64,000 nucleotides of DNA from Hyperoodon ampullatus (lineage: Eukaryota > Chordata > Mammalia > Artiodactyla > Ziphiidae). Where the stretch lies: positions 30,984,800 through 31,048,799 of the forward strand of contig OX457071.1 of the NCBI GenBank assembly GCA_949752795.1, in the 5' to 3' direction. The notes beneath the pieces were generated by a model. That model was not told where the DNA came from, did no database searches, and saw only the letters and a program-made list of their open reading frames with translations. Positions 1 through 12,583 of the stretch are shown here, one piece after another. How positions within the stretch are numbered: the first letter of the stretch is position 1; the number at the start of each line of letters is the position of its first letter. Both the position numbers and the translations under genes were made by a program.

Positions 1-94
1 AAGGAATGATAAGGTCTGAGCGGTCCTAGAGGGCCTTGTGGGTGATAATAAAGACTTCGGGCTTTGTTTTCAGTGAAATGGGAAACCGCTGGCG

Positions 95-316
95 TTTTTT
101 GTTTTGTTTTGTTTGTTTTGTTTTGCGGTACGCGGGCCTCTCACTGCTGTGGCCTCTCCCGTTGCAGAGCACAGGCTCCGGACGCGCAGGCTCAGCGGCC
201 ATGGCTCACGGGCCCAGCCGCTCCGCGGCATGTGGGATCTTCCCGGACCGGGGCACGAACCCGTGTCCCCTGCATCAGCAGGCGGACTCTCAACCACTGC
301 GCCACCAGGGAAGCCC
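95..316 (-). repeat. CHR-type tRNA-derived SINE
   Basis: The reverse strand carries the CHR head starting gggcttccctggtggcgc, then the tRNA-like B-box region (gggttcgtgcccc), and ends before a T-rich tail on the + strand (95-124). About 200 bp, the shortened form typical of cetacean genomes. Confidence 0.9.
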
Positions 317-1959
317 TCTCTGCTGTTTTTTAAACATAAATTTATTGTTTATACGTAGATTAATTTTAATCATTAGCGCCTCCTGTCTTGCCACTCTTCC
401 TGGGGACTCTAGGATGGTTAAGGACATTATTATTATCCTGGTCACCCAGGCTAAGCTGCTGGGGTCATTCTTCTCTCTCCCTTATCTGCCATCATCCAGT
501 CAGTTACCAAGAACTGACAGATCTACTTCTGAAATGTCTTGGAATTGGTCCCCTCTGATTCAGATTTAAAGACAGTACTTTGGTTCGGCTTAGAATCCAC
601 TGCTTAGATGATGGCAGTAAATAGCTCTCTAACTGATAAGGGCTGATTCACTAATGAATCCTATTTTTATAAGCCAGAATTTTCCTCCTGAAACTAAAAA
701 AAAAAAAAAAAAAAAAAAATCCTGACGCTTCCAGGACCTACAAAATACGGTTCCTTATAAGGGAACACTCAAAGCCCGTGGTATCTGGCTCTGGTCATCC
801 TGTTCTTGTCTCTTCTACTTTTTCTTTACCACTCACACATTCTTTTAAGACCCACAAGCCGGTGTCCTACATTAAGCTTGCCCAGATCTTCTCAGAATTA
901 GACACTTTCTCCCTTTACTCCCATAGTGCTTTATTATTCCTCTCTTTATCACATATCATTTCTACAGCTTTTATAATTATGATTCACATACATAAGTTGG
1001 AGCAATTTTTTATTATCTTAACAGCTGGCACCAGGTTCCTGCAGGAAAAACTCCTGTGGTGTAGAAAATGTGCTTTTAGGAATGCTTGGAGGTAGACTGA
1101 CAGCTGAACCCCACTCCTACTTCCCGGCCAAGGATTTGGATGTAACCTTAGCCCCAGGGTTTTTAGTAGGGGAAATCTGCCCTGCATGTGCCAAGGGAAG
1201 GAGTTTGTTGTTTTTCTCTTGAATAAAGATGAGATGGGGGTAGAAGAAACCAGAGAAGAGATGAAGGAGAGAGAGAGTGCCAACAAGATGTACACTTGCC
1301 TGAGGCTGGAGGGGGCCAGTGAGCAGCACAAAAGTAGCCAAAAGCATTTTATAAATACAGGAACACTAGGAAGGGAAAGACAAAGCTCCAGGAGTGCCTC
1401 AACGTCTGTAGTAAAAAGGGCTACTGAACTCAGATGAGCATTTGTGGTTGTTCTTGATGTGAAGATTGAAGAATGTGCTGATTTTTACATCCGGATTAAT
1501 GATAGAGGCCAAGATAGCCCTGAGAATATAAACCTCCCAGAAATTTACATACATCTTTTGGGAGTGAGGGTTGGACTTCCACATGTCATATAATTGGTAA
1601 ATATTTGAGTCCATTGTCACCTGTCTGAGGCAGATAAATATCCAAATCCTACACCTCACCAGATTATAAACTCTCTGAGGATACTTTTGTATGCCCACTT
1701 GCTTTCCTATGGTGAACCCACAGAAAATATTTGTTGTTTTATTTGATTGAATAAGTAGTGTTAAGATGAAAAATACCTATACACCTGACTGCTGTTTATT
1801 TAAACTCTCATCTTATGGATTTTCTCAGCAGGAAAAAGCCAAGTAAAAAAATACCAACAGTGCAAATGATATTTAATCATCAATGAATATGGTGCACGAG
1901 ACTCAGTGTTGTCATCTTGATATATTATAGGTTTTCCATCTTACTCTAGGACAGATGTG

Positions 1960-2110
1960 ATGTAGGAGGAAGTGTAGACTGGAGGTCTTAAGTCTATCAT
2001 TTCCCAGGCATTTAACCATTCTGAGCATCTATTTTCTCAGCTGTTTCTCAGCTCTTAGACTGCCAATAACAATATCTACCCTGCCAAGCTTTCTGTAATT
2101 TTTGTGATGA
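1960..2110 (+). repeat. MIR SINE relic
   Basis: Degraded MIR core: a motif resembling the end of 'ccatctgagcctcagtttcctcatctg' followed by aataacaatatctaccctg-like sequence. Boundaries are approximate. Confidence 0.45.
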
Positions 2111-2603
2111 TCTTCTAAGTTTATGTATGGTGATATAAAAGTCATTCTTATGCCATCTGCAGTATTTGATAGTACACGGTAAGTTTACTATAAACAGCAC
2201 AGTACACATTGAGAGGCTACCAATCGTATCTAAGAATACTCTGGTCCTGAGAGCTGTGGACAGCGTTTTACCAATAATGGAGAAGAGTGACGTTAGGAAA
2301 GTAAATGATATTTACGTGATGCTTGAAAGCTTGCAAAGTTTTTATCTAACCCTTCTTCTTAAGTGAAGAAAGATGGGCCAGGGCTGTACTCTTGGTGGAT
2401 AGTCTGGCTCCGAGATTTTAGTGATATATGAAGTTCTAGGCGAATAGCATAGAAATGACAGAAACATCAGTTCCATAGAAGCAGGCTAAGAGCAAAACTG
2501 AGGTTGGAAAGAAAGTGTAAGTATCAACAAATAGGAACTTAGTAAGGAATGGCTCTTGGTATAAACATGGTTTCATGGAACCCAAGGTAAAGAAGGAGCT
2601 CAA

Positions 2604-5252
2604 AATGCTTCTCAACCTCTTCTATGAGACCATCATTCCCCTGATACCAAAACCAGATAAAGACGAAAGAAAACTACACAATATCCCTTATGAATATAGG
2701 CTCAAGAGCACTTAACAAAATACAAGCAAACTGAATCTAGCCACACATACAGAAGATTATATACCATGACCAAGAAGGATTTAACCCAGGAATGAAGCTG
2801 GTTTGACACATGAAAATCAGTCAATATAATACATTATATTAATAGACTTAAACACAAGACCACATGATTATCTCAATTGATGCAGAAAAGGCATTTGATA
2901 AAATACAACATCTTTTCATGATAAAAGCACTCAGCAAACTAGGAATAGAAGGGAATTTCTTTAATCTTATAAAGAACATCTATGAAAAACCCATATCTAA
3001 CATCCTTAATGGGTGACTGAATAGTTTTTCTAAGATCAGGAGCAAGACAAAGATGTTTATACTCACCAATCTCATTCAACGTTCTAGCCAGGGCAATTAA
3101 GAAAAAGAAATAAAAGAAATCCAGATTGGAACAGAGAAGTAAAATTATCTCTATTTGCAGTTGACATGATCTTGTATATAGAAAACACAAATGAATCCCT
3201 TCAAAAACTATTAGAACTAATAAACGAGTTCAGCATGGTTGCTGGGCATAAGAGCAATATACACAAATCAACTGTATTTCTATCCACTAACAATGAACTA
3301 TCTGAAAATAAAATTCATAAAATAACTCCAACACAGCATTATAAATCAACTATACTTCAATGAAAAAGAAAATAATTCCATTTACAATAACATGAAAAAA
3401 AAAAGAAAAATGCCTTGGAATAAATGTAGCCAAAGCAGTACAAGATTAGAACACTAAAAAATATAAAGCATTATTTTTAAAACAATTAACTCTTAAAAGA
3501 AAAGACATTCCATGTTCATAGATTGAAAGACTTACTGCTGTGTAAAATGGTAGCATTCCACAAAATGGTAAATAAATCAATGTAATTTCTATCTGAATTC
3601 CAACTGCATTTTCTTTTGAGGTAATTGACAAACTGATCCTAAAATTTATATGGAAGTAATCTTGAAAAAACAGTCTTGAAAAACAATAAATTTGAAGGAC
3701 TAACACTTGGCAATTTCAAAGTTTACCTCAAAACTATAAAGTCAAGACAGTGTGGTACTAGGCCAGGTATGCACATATCGATCAATGGAATAGAAATGAG
3801 AGTCTAGAAATAAACCCTTACATTTATGGTCAATTGCTTTCTTCACAAAGCTGCCAAGACAATTCAATGAAGAAAATCTTTTTAACAAACAATGTTGGAA
3901 TAAATGTGTATCCACATGTAAAAGAATGGTATTAGACTCCTTCCTTTTTTTTTAATACCATACCCAAACTCAAAATAGATCATAGATCTAAATGTAAGAG
4001 TTAAATCTGTAAAGATCTTAGGAGAAAGCTATAGGAGTAAATCTTTGAGCCTGAGGTTAGCTAAAGCCTTCTTAGATATAACAGTAAACACACATACAAC
4101 TAAATAAATATTAAATTGGACCTAACCAAAATTTAAAACTTTTGTGCTTTAAGGATACAAGAAAGTAAAAAGACAACCCATGGATTGGGAGAAAATATTG
4201 GCAAATTTTATATCTGATAAGGGACTTGTATCCAGGATATATAGAAATTTTATAACTCAACAATAAAAAGACAACACAATTTATAAATAGGCAAATTATT
4301 TGAATAGACATTTTTTCTCCAAAGAAGGTATACAAATGGCCTATAAGCATATGAAAAGATTCCCAACTTCATTAGTCATTAGGGAAATTACAAATCAAAA
4401 CCACAATGAGATACCACTTTACATGCACTAAGATGGCTAAAATCAAAAAGACAGACATAATGTGTTGGTGAGGTTAAAAAGAAATTACAAGTTTCTCAGT
4501 GCTGGTGAAATTATAAAATGGTGTAGCCACTTTGAAGAACAGTTTGAAAATTCCTCAAATATTAAATATAGAATTACCATGTCATCTAATAGTTCTGCTC
4601 CTAGGTGTATGCCTGAGAGAATTTAAGATATATGTCCACACAAAACCTTATACAGATATTCATAGCAGCATTATTCTTAATAATCAAAAAGCACAATCAA
4701 CCCAAATGTCCGTCAACTAATGAATAAAATGTGATGTATCTGTTTAATGGAATATTATTCATCCATTAAAAAGAATGAAGTATTAATCATTTCATGATGT
4801 ACATAAATCATTATTCTGTACACCTTAAACTTACACAGTGATGTATGTCAATTATATTTAAATAAAACTGGAAGAAAACAGGAATGAAGTATTGATGCAT
4901 GCTACAACATGGATAAACCTTAAGGACTTTATGCTTAAGTGAATGAAGCCAGACACAAAAAGCCACATATTGTATGATTCTACTTCTGTTAAATATCCAG
5001 ACTAGCCAAATCCATAAAGACAGAGAGTTGGATTAGTAGTTGCCAGGAGCTGGGAGGAGGGGGTGTGTGGAATGACTGTTAAAGAGTATGGAATTTCCTT
5101 TTGGGGTGATGAAAATATTTTGAAACTAGATAGAGAAGATGGTTCCACAACATTGTGAATATAATGAATGCTACTGAATCATACACTTTATAGGGTGATT
5201 TTTATGGTATGTGAATTATATCTTAATAAAGTTATTATTAACCAAAAAAAGG
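2604..5252 (+). mobile_element. 5'-truncated old L1 LINE, sense to KLF12
   Basis: Starts inside L1 ORF2 (ctgataccaaaaccagataaag) and continues through decayed reverse-transcriptase sequence, including a remnant reading [20 protein letters not shown] near 3180-3240, to the 3' UTR and an A-rich tail near 5244. It is flanked by a near-perfect 14-bp TSD, aagaaggagctcaa (2590-2603) and aagaaggagcccaa (5253-5266). Many stops and indels make it non-coding. Confidence 0.85.
4785..4881 (+). mobile_element. Short L1 3'-tail nested in the older L1
   Basis: About 97 bp matching an L1 3' terminus (tgtacaccttaaacttacac ... aataaaactggaagaaaa), flanked by a 12-bp direct repeat gaatgaagtatt at 4773-4784 and 4882-4893. 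The surrounding L1 resumes after the second copy. Confidence 0.7.
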
Positions 5253-5713
5253 AAGAAGGAGCCCAAGGCTAAGAAGTGTTGGTGGTATATTGGACATTGA
5301 GTCAGGTCTGCATTACTCTAGGTTAATCTTCCTGACAGCTCCACATTTGAAATATGGGAATCTGAAAATCCAAAAGATTAAATGTCTAAGATACCATAAC
5401 TAATAAATTATAATAAGCTATAATTCATGCATAGATTTCAGATTACAGTCTATGCTTTTCTCTAGGGACCACAACAAAAAATAGGATTCTTGTTTTCTTT
5501 TTTTTCTTAAAGATAATAATATGAACTTATCACAAAACTTTAATTTAGAAGTCTGCATATTAAAATGCAGATTCAAATTTCACGTTTTTCTCCATTTTTA
5601 AGATCAGCATGTTCTGGGTTTTTTTGTTTTGTTTTGTTTTCCTTGTGTACCACGAGTACTTGACCTAGTTCAGAAAGAACTTTGTGAGACATAAATTTAA
5701 GAATGACTTTATA

Positions 5714-5915
5714 GGGCTTCCCTGCTGGCGCAGTGGTTGAGAGTCCATCTGCCGTTGCAGGGGACACGGGTTCGTGCCCCGGTCCGGGAAGATCCCACAT
5801 GCCACGGAGCGGCTGGGCCCGTGAGCCATGGCCACTGAGCCAGCGCGTCTGGAGCCTGTGTTCCACAACGGGAGAGGCCACAACAGTGAGAGGCCCGCGT
5901 ACCGCAAAAACAAAA
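5714..5915 (+). repeat. CHR-type SINE with clear TSD
   Basis: Plus-strand CHR SINE running from gggcttccctg to the cgtaccgcaaaaacaaaa tail. TSDs are aagaatgactttata (5699-5713) and aagaatgactatata (5916-5930), with one mismatch. Confidence 0.95.
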
Positions 5916-6174
5916 AAGAATGACTATATAAAGTTAAAACTATATTCTTTTGGGTTGGGAGTTGTGTAAGTAAAGTGGAGAATAAACATACCAGATCTTA
6001 GGCTATTGTGGCTGAGTTTCCTGGTAGCCAAAGCAAAAAAGTAAATAGGGTGGGGATTTTACTTCTAACTATCTGATGAAAAATATATATATACATCAGT
6101 GTTACCAAGCACATTTTCTTCCATACCAAATAAAAATTATAACATAGCTCTTTCTCTCTTTTTCCAATGTCATT

Positions 6175-6310
6175 AGAGAGTGAAAGAGTCCTAGCTTGAG
6201 GGGTCAGGAAACAGTGTCTGGTTCCACCTCTGCTACTGTTAGCTGTATGGGCTTGGCATAGGTTAGTTTAATTAGTTTTCTGAGCCTTGGTTTCCTCATC
6301 TTCTAAATGT
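6175..6310 (+). repeat. MIR SINE relic
   Basis: Recognisable MIR pattern: 'ctggttccacctctgctactgttagctg', then 'gagccttggtttcctcatct'. Boundaries are approximate. Confidence 0.6.
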
Positions 6311-6576
6311 CTTTCAAATATGAATTTGGGTCACATTAATATACCTTCTAACTTTTCCAACATTAATTTGGCAAAGTATTCAAAGTTTAAGTTGAGTTTT
6401 CAAGACGGAAATAAAAAACAGGTAAAATATTTCCTCTGTTAGATGGGAAGATTTTTGGTTTTCTCCAAAATTCAAATACAGCCACATTTTATGGTAGGAG
6501 AAATGCCTATTTGTGGTGCCAGATAGCCCTTCTGGTCAACAAAAACTCAAGTGGGACATTACTAATGAGTTCTACT

Positions 6577-6590
6577 TGGCCTTGTTATTT
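6577..6590 (+). repeat. Left TSD of the 6-kb L1
   Basis: tggccttgttattt, identical to 12570-12583. It is followed by the T-rich strand of the element's terminal poly(A), and its end fits an L1 endonuclease nick (ttattt/a). Confidence 0.85.
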
Positions 6591-6910
6591 TTTTCTTTTT
6601 TAAATTTTAGATGTTTTTCCAAAAATTCAAGTGAATGGTAACCAAATTATTTCAGATAATAGTCACTTTTAGGTAAGAATGGCTAATGATACATTTTTTT
6701 CTTTGAATCTTTGAATTTTATTTTTTTTTATACAGCAGATTCTTATTATCCATCTTATACATATTAGTATATATATGTCAATCCCAGTCTCCCAGTTCAT
6801 CCCCCCACACACCCCCTCCACCACTTACCCCCCCTTGGTGTCCATATGTTTGTTCTTTACATCTGTGTCTCTATTTCTGCCCTGCAAACTGGTTCATCTG
6901 TACCATTTTT

Positions 6911-9900
6911 CTAGGTTCCACATATATGCATTAATATACGATATTTGTTTTTCTCTTTCTGACTTACTTCACTCAGCATGACACTCTCTAGATCCATCCA
7001 CATCTCTACAAATGACCCAATTTCGTTCCTTTTCATGGCTGAATAATATTCCATTGTATATATGTACCATATCTTTATCCAGTTGTCTGTCGATGGGCAT
7101 TTACGTTGCCTCAGTGACCTGGCTATTGTAAATAGTGCTGCAATGAACATTGGGGTGCATGTGTCTTTTTGAATTATGGTTTTCTCTGGGTATATGCCCA
7201 GTAGTAGGATTGCTGGGTCATATGGTAATTCTATTTTTACTTTTTAAGGAACCTCCATACTGTTTTCCATAGTGGCGGTATCAATTTACATTCCCACCAA
7301 CAGTGCAAGAGTGTTCCCTTTCCTCCACACCCTCTCCAGCACTTATTGTTTGTAGATTTTCTGATGATGCCCATTCTAACTGGTGTGAGGTGATACCTCA
7401 CTGTAGTTTTGATTTGCATTTCTCTAATAATTAGTGCTGCTGAGCAGCTTTTCATGTGCTTATTAGCCATCTGTATGTCTTCTTTGGAGAAATGTCCATT
7501 TAGGTCTTCTGCCCATTTTTGGATTGGGTTGTTTGTTTTTATAATATTGAGCTGCATGCGCTATTTGTATATTTTGGAGATTAATCCTTTGTCCGTTGAT
7601 TCCTTTGCAAATATTTTCTCCCATTCTGAGAGTTGTCTTTTCGTCTTATTTGTAGTTTGCTTTGCAAAAGCTTTTAAGTTTCATGAGGTCCCATTTGTTT
7701 ATTTTTGTTTTTATTTCCATTACCCTAGGAGGTGGATCAAAAAAGATCTTGCTGTGATTTATGTCAAAGAGTGTTCTTCCTATTTTTTCCTCTAAGAGTT
7801 TTATAGTGTCCGGTCTTCCATGTAGGTCGCTAATCCATTTTGGGTTTATTTTTGTGTATGTGTTAGGGAGTGTTCTAATTTCATTCTTTTACACGTAGCT
7901 GTCCAGTTTTCCCAGCACCACTTATTGAAGAGACTGTCTTTTCTCCATTGTATATCCTTGCCTCCTTTGTCATAGATTAGTTGACCATAGGTGTGTGGGT
8001 TTATCTCTGGGCTTTCTATACTGTTCCATTGATCTATATTTCTGTTTTTGTGCCAGTACCATATTGTCTTGATTACTGTAGCTTTGTAGTATATTCTGAA
8101 GTCAGGGAGCCTGATTCCTCCAGCTCAGTTTTTTTCCCTCAAGACTGCTTTGGCTATTCAGGGTCTTGTGTCTCCATACCAATTTTAAGGTTTTGTGTTC
8201 TAGTTCTGTAAAAAATGCCATTGGTAATTTGATAGGGATTGCATTGAATCTGTAGATTGCTTTGGGTAGTATAGCCATTTTCACAATATTGATTCTTCCA
8301 GTCCAATAACATGGTATATCTCTCCATCTGTTTATATCATCTTTAATTTCTTTCATTAGTGTCTTATAGTTTTCTGCATACAGGTCTTTTGTCTTCCTAG
8401 GTAGGTTTATTTCTAGGTTTTTATTCTTTTTGTTGCAGTGGTAAATGGGAGTGTTTCCTTAATTTCTCTTTCAGATTTTTCATCATTAGTGTATAGGAAT
8501 GCAAGAGATTTCTGTGCATTAATTTTGTATCCTGCAACTTTACCAAATTCATTGATTAGCTCTAGTAGTTTTCTGGTAGCATCTTTAGGATTCTCTATGT
8601 GTAGTATCATGTCATCTGCAAAGAGTGACAGTTTTACTTCTTCTTTTCCAATTTGTATTTCTTTTATTTCTTTTTCTTCTCTGATTGCCGTGGCTAGGAC
8701 TTCCAAAACTATGTTGAATAATAGTGGTGAGAGTGGACATCCTTGTCTTGTTCCTGATCTTAGAGGAAATGCTTTCAGTTTTTCACCATTGAGAATGATG
8801 TTTGCTGTGGGTTTGTTGTATATGGCCTTTATTATGTTGACATAGGGAACCTCTATGCCCGCTTTCTGGAGGGTTTTTTTTTTTTTTAATCATAAATGGG
8901 TGTTGAATTTTGTCAAAAGCTTTTTCTGCATCTATTGAGATGATCATGTGGTTTTTATTCTTCAATTTGTTAATATGGTGTATCACATTGATTGATTTTC
9001 ATATACTGAAGAATCCTTGCATTCCTGGGATAAATCCCACTTGATCATGGTGTATGATCCTTTTAATGTGTTGTTGGATTCTGTTTGCTACTATTTTGCT
9101 GAGGATTTTTACATCTATATTCATCAGTGATATTGGTCTGTAATTTTCTTTTTTTGTGGTACCTTTGTCTGGTTTTGGTATCAGGGTGATGGTGGCCTCA
9201 TAGAATGAGTTTGAGAGTGTTCCTTCCTCTGCAATTTTTTGGAAGAGTTTGAGAAGGTTGGGTGTTAGCTCTTCTCTAAATGTTTGATAGAATTCACCTG
9301 TGAAGCCATCTGGTCCTGGACTTTTGTTTATTGGAAGATTTTTAATGACAGTTTCAATTTCATTAATTGTGATTGGTCTGTTCATATTTTCTATTTCTTC
9401 CTGGTTCAGTCTTAGAAGGTTATACCTTTCTAAGAATTTGTCCATTTCTTCCAGGTTGTCCATTTTATTGACATAGAGTTGCTTGTAGTAGTCTCTTAGG
9501 ATGCTTTGTATTTCTGCAGTGTCTGTTGTAACATCTCCTTTCTCATTTCTAATTTTATTGAGTCCTCTCCCTCTTTTTCTTGATAAGTCTGGATAATGAT
9601 TTATCAATTTTGTTTATCTTCTCAAAGAACCAGCTTTTGGTTTTATTGATCTTTGGTATTGTTTTCTTTGTTTGTGTTTCATTTATTTCTGCTCTGATCT
9701 TTATGATTTTTTCCCTTCTATTAACTTTGGGTTTTGTTTGTTCTTCTTTGTCTAGTTCCTTTATGTGTAAGTTTAGATTGTTTATTTGTGATTTTTCTTG
9801 TTTCTTGAGGTAGACTTGTATTGCTATAAACTTCCCTCTTAGAACTGCCTTTGCTGCATCCCATAGGTTTCGATCATCCTGTTTTTGTTGTCATTTGTCT

Positions 9901-10720
9901 CTAGGTATTTTTTTGATTTCCTTTCATTTCTTCAGTGATCTCTTGGTTGTTTAATAACATATTGTTTAGACTCCATGTGTTTGTGTTTTTATGCTATTTT
10001 TCCCCTGTAATTTATTTCTAATCTCATAACGTTGTGGTGGGAAAAGATGCCTGATTATGATTTCAGTTTTCTTAAAATTACTCAGGCTTGATTTGTGAAC
10101 CAAGATGTGATCTATCCTGGAGAATGTGCAGTGTGCACTTGAGAAGAAAGTGTAATCTGCTGGTTTTGGATGGCATGTCCTATAAATATCAATTAAATCT
10201 ATCTGGTCTATTGTGTCATTTAAAGCTTGTGTTTCCGTATTAATTTTCTGTCTGGATGATCTGTCCATTGATGTAAGTGAGGTGTTAAAGTCCCCCACTA
10301 TTATTGTGTTACTGTCGATTTCCTCTTTTATAGCTATTAGCATTTGCCTTATGTATTGAGGTGCTCCTATGTTGGGTGCATATAAGATACAATTGTTATG
10401 TCTTCTTCTTGGATTGATCCCTTGATCATTATGTAGTGTCCTTCCTTTGCTCTTGTAACATTCTTTATTTTAAAGTCTATTTTATCTGATATGAGTATTG
10501 CTACTCTAGCTTTCTTTTGATTTACATTTGCATGGAATATCTTTTTCCATCCCCTCACTTTCAGTCTGTATGTGTCCCTAGGTCTGAAGTGGGTCTCTTG
10601 TAGACAGCATATATATGGGTCTTGTTTTTGTGACCATTCAGGCAGTCTGTGTCTTTTGGCTGGAGCATTTAATCCGTTTACATTTAAGGTAATTGTAAAT
10701 ATGTATGTTCCTATTACCAT
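6911..10720 (-). pseudogene. L1 ORF2 remnant (endonuclease and reverse transcriptase)
   Basis: Reads in pieces that change frame: 10720-10367 (endonuclease N-terminus), 10343-9966 (endonuclease C-terminus), 9607-8999 (RT N-terminal part), 8986-8783, 8706-8413 (RT with FADDM), 8356-8102, 7557-7237 and 7150-6911 (C-terminal region). ORF2 normally nicks target DNA and copies L1 RNA. The frame changes and a T-run expansion near 8874-8889 show that it is inactive. Confidence 0.9.
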
Positions 10721-10778
10721 TTTCTTAATAGTTTGGGGTCTATTATTGTAGGTCTTTTCCTTCTCTTGTGTTTCCTGC

Positions 10779-11640
10779 CTAGAGAAGTTCCTTTAGCATT
10801 TGTTGTAAAGCTGGTTTGGTGGTGCTGAATTCTCTTAGATTTTGCTTGTCTGTAAAGCTTTTGATTTCTCTGTCAAATCTGAATGAGATCCTTGCCGGAT
10901 AGAGTAATCTTGGTTGTAGGTTCTTCCCTTTCATCACTTTAAATATATCATGCCACTCCCTTCTGGCTTGTAGAGTTTGTGCTGAGAAATCAGCTGTTAA
11001 CCTTATGGGAGTTCCCTTGTATGTTATTTGTTGTTTTTCCCTTGTTGCTTTCAATAATTTTTTTTTGTCAGTTTGATTACTGTGTGTCTCGGCATGTTTC
11101 TACTTGGGTTTATCCTGCCTGGGACTCTCTGCGCTTCCTGGACTTGGGTGGCTATTTCCTTTCCCATGTTAGGGAAGTTTTCAACTATAATCTCTTCAAA
11201 TATTTTCTCTGGTCCTTTCTCTCTCTCTTCTCCTTCTGGAACCCCATAATGTGAATGTTGTGTTTAATGTTGTCCCAGGGGACTCTTAGCCTGTCTTCAT
11301 TTCTTTTCATTCTTTCTTCTTTATTCTGTTCCATGGCAGTGAATTCCACCTTTCTGTCTTCCAGGTCACTTATCCGGTCTTCTGCCTCAGTTATTCTGCT
11401 GTTGATTCCTTCTAGTGTATTTTTCATTTCAGTTATTGTATTGTTCATCTCTGTTTTTTTGTTCTTTAATTCATCTAGGTCTTTGTTAAACATTTCTTGC
11501 TTCTTCTTGATCTTTGCCTCCATTCTTTTTCTGTGATCCTGGATCATCTTCACTATCATTATTCTGAATTCCTTTTCTGGAAGGTTTCCTATCTCCACTT
11601 CATTTAGTTCTTTTTCTGGGGTTTTATCTTGTTCCTTCAT
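10779..11640 (-). pseudogene. L1 ORF1 remnant (RNA-binding protein p40-like)
   Basis: The N-terminal part (11640-11185) starts at a Met and holds a charged coiled-coil region with heptad-like runs (EAEDRISDLEDRKVEF). The C-terminal part (about 11054-10779) is in another frame and has the ORF1 C-terminal signature RREWHDIFKVMKGKNLQPR. At least one frameshift separates them. ORF1 normally encodes a trimeric nucleic-acid chaperone needed for L1 movement; this copy cannot encode the full protein. Confidence 0.85.
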
Positions 11641-12548
11641 CTGTTACATAGCCCTCTGCCTTTTCATCTTGTCTATCTTTCTGTGAATGTGGTTTTCGTT
11701 CCACAGGCAGCAGAACTGTAGTTCCTCTTGCTTCTGCTGTCTGCCCTCTGGTGGATGACGCTATCTAAGAGGCTTGTGCAAGCTTCCTGATGAGAGGGAC
11801 TGGTGGTGGGTAGAGCTGGCTGTTGCTCTGGTGGGAAGAGCTCAGTAAAACTTGAATCCACTTGTCTGCTGATGGGTGGGGCTGGGTTCCCTCCCTGCTG
11901 GTTGTTTGGCCTGAGGCAACCCAACACTGGAGCCTACCTGGGCTCTTTCGTGGGGCTGATAACGGACTCTGGGAGGGCTCACACCAAGGAATACTTCCCA
12001 GAACTTCTGCTGCCAGTGTCCTTGTCCTCATGGTGAGCCACAGCCACCCCCTGCCTCTGCAGGAGACCCTCCAACACTAGCAGGTAGGTCTGGTTCAGTC
12101 TCCATTGGGGTCACTGCTCCTTCCCCTGGGTCCTGATGCACACACTACTTTGTGTGTGCCCTCCAAGAGTGGAGTCTCTGTTTCCCCCAGTCCTGTCGAA
12201 GTCCTGCAATAAAGTCCTGCTAGCCTTCAAAGTCTGATTCTTTAGGAATTCCTCCTCCTGTTGCCGGACCCCCAGGATGGAAAGCCTGATGTGGGGCTTA
12301 GAACCAGTCCAGTAAGTGGCCTTCTGTGGTATAAGTGTTCTACAGTTTGTGAGTCACCCACCCGGCAGTTATGGGATTTGATTTTATTGTGATTGTGCCC
12401 CTCCTCCCGTCTCACTGTGGCTTCTCCTTTGTCTTTGGATGTGGGGTATCTTTTTTGGTAAGTTCCAGTGTCTTCCTGTCGATGATTGTTCAGCAGTTAG
12501 TTGTGATTCCGATGCTCTCACAAGAGGGAATGAGCACACATCCTTCTC

Positions 12549-12562
12549 GTCCGCCATCTTGA
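12549..12562 (-). promoter_or_regulatory. YY1-type motif at the L1 5' terminus
   Basis: On the reverse strand the L1 begins with a short leader and then caagatggcgga. This matches the YY1 core AAGATGGCG that sets the transcription start in many mammalian L1s. Confidence 0.6.
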
Positions 12563-12569
12563 ACCAATC

Positions 12570-12583
12570 TGGCCTTGTTATTT
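12570..12583 (+). repeat. Right TSD of the 6-kb L1
   Basis: tggccttgttattt immediately after the L1 5' UTR terminus, identical to 6577-6590. Confidence 0.85.

Larger units (their letters stand above)
6591..12569 (-). mobile_element. Near full-length L1 LINE, antisense to KLF12, decayed
   Basis: About 6 kb L1 read on the reverse strand. It comprises a 5' UTR (12569-11641), ORF1 (11640-about 10779, broken), ORF2 (10720-6911, several frameshifts), an L1 3' UTR (about 6910-6720) and an A-rich tail (6702-6720). A further stretch of about 110 bp ends in a second poly(A) on the reverse strand. The whole is bounded by the 14-bp TSD tggccttgttattt at 6577-6590 and 12570-12583. Recognisable ORF2 parts include the endonuclease (LQETHF, VGDFN and RIDHIL), the RT motif LSLFADDM at about 8625, and a C-terminal region ending at 6911. 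It cannot make full ORF1 or ORF2 proteins. Confidence 0.95.

Noticed and set aside
36..569. 177-codon open frame at the window start, and similar frames at about 5.6, 21.6, 30.1, 33.2 and 44.7 kb
   Set aside because: They run through CHR SINEs, whose GC-rich sequence stays open in several frames. The proteins repeat the same SINE-derived phrases.
8438..8845. Plus-strand 135-codon frame and others within 7.4-12.5 kb
   Set aside because: Antisense shadows of L1 ORF2, ORF1 and the 5' UTR.
6591..12569. Active L1
   Set aside because: Almost full length, but ORF1 and ORF2 change frame repeatedly, so neither protein can be made.
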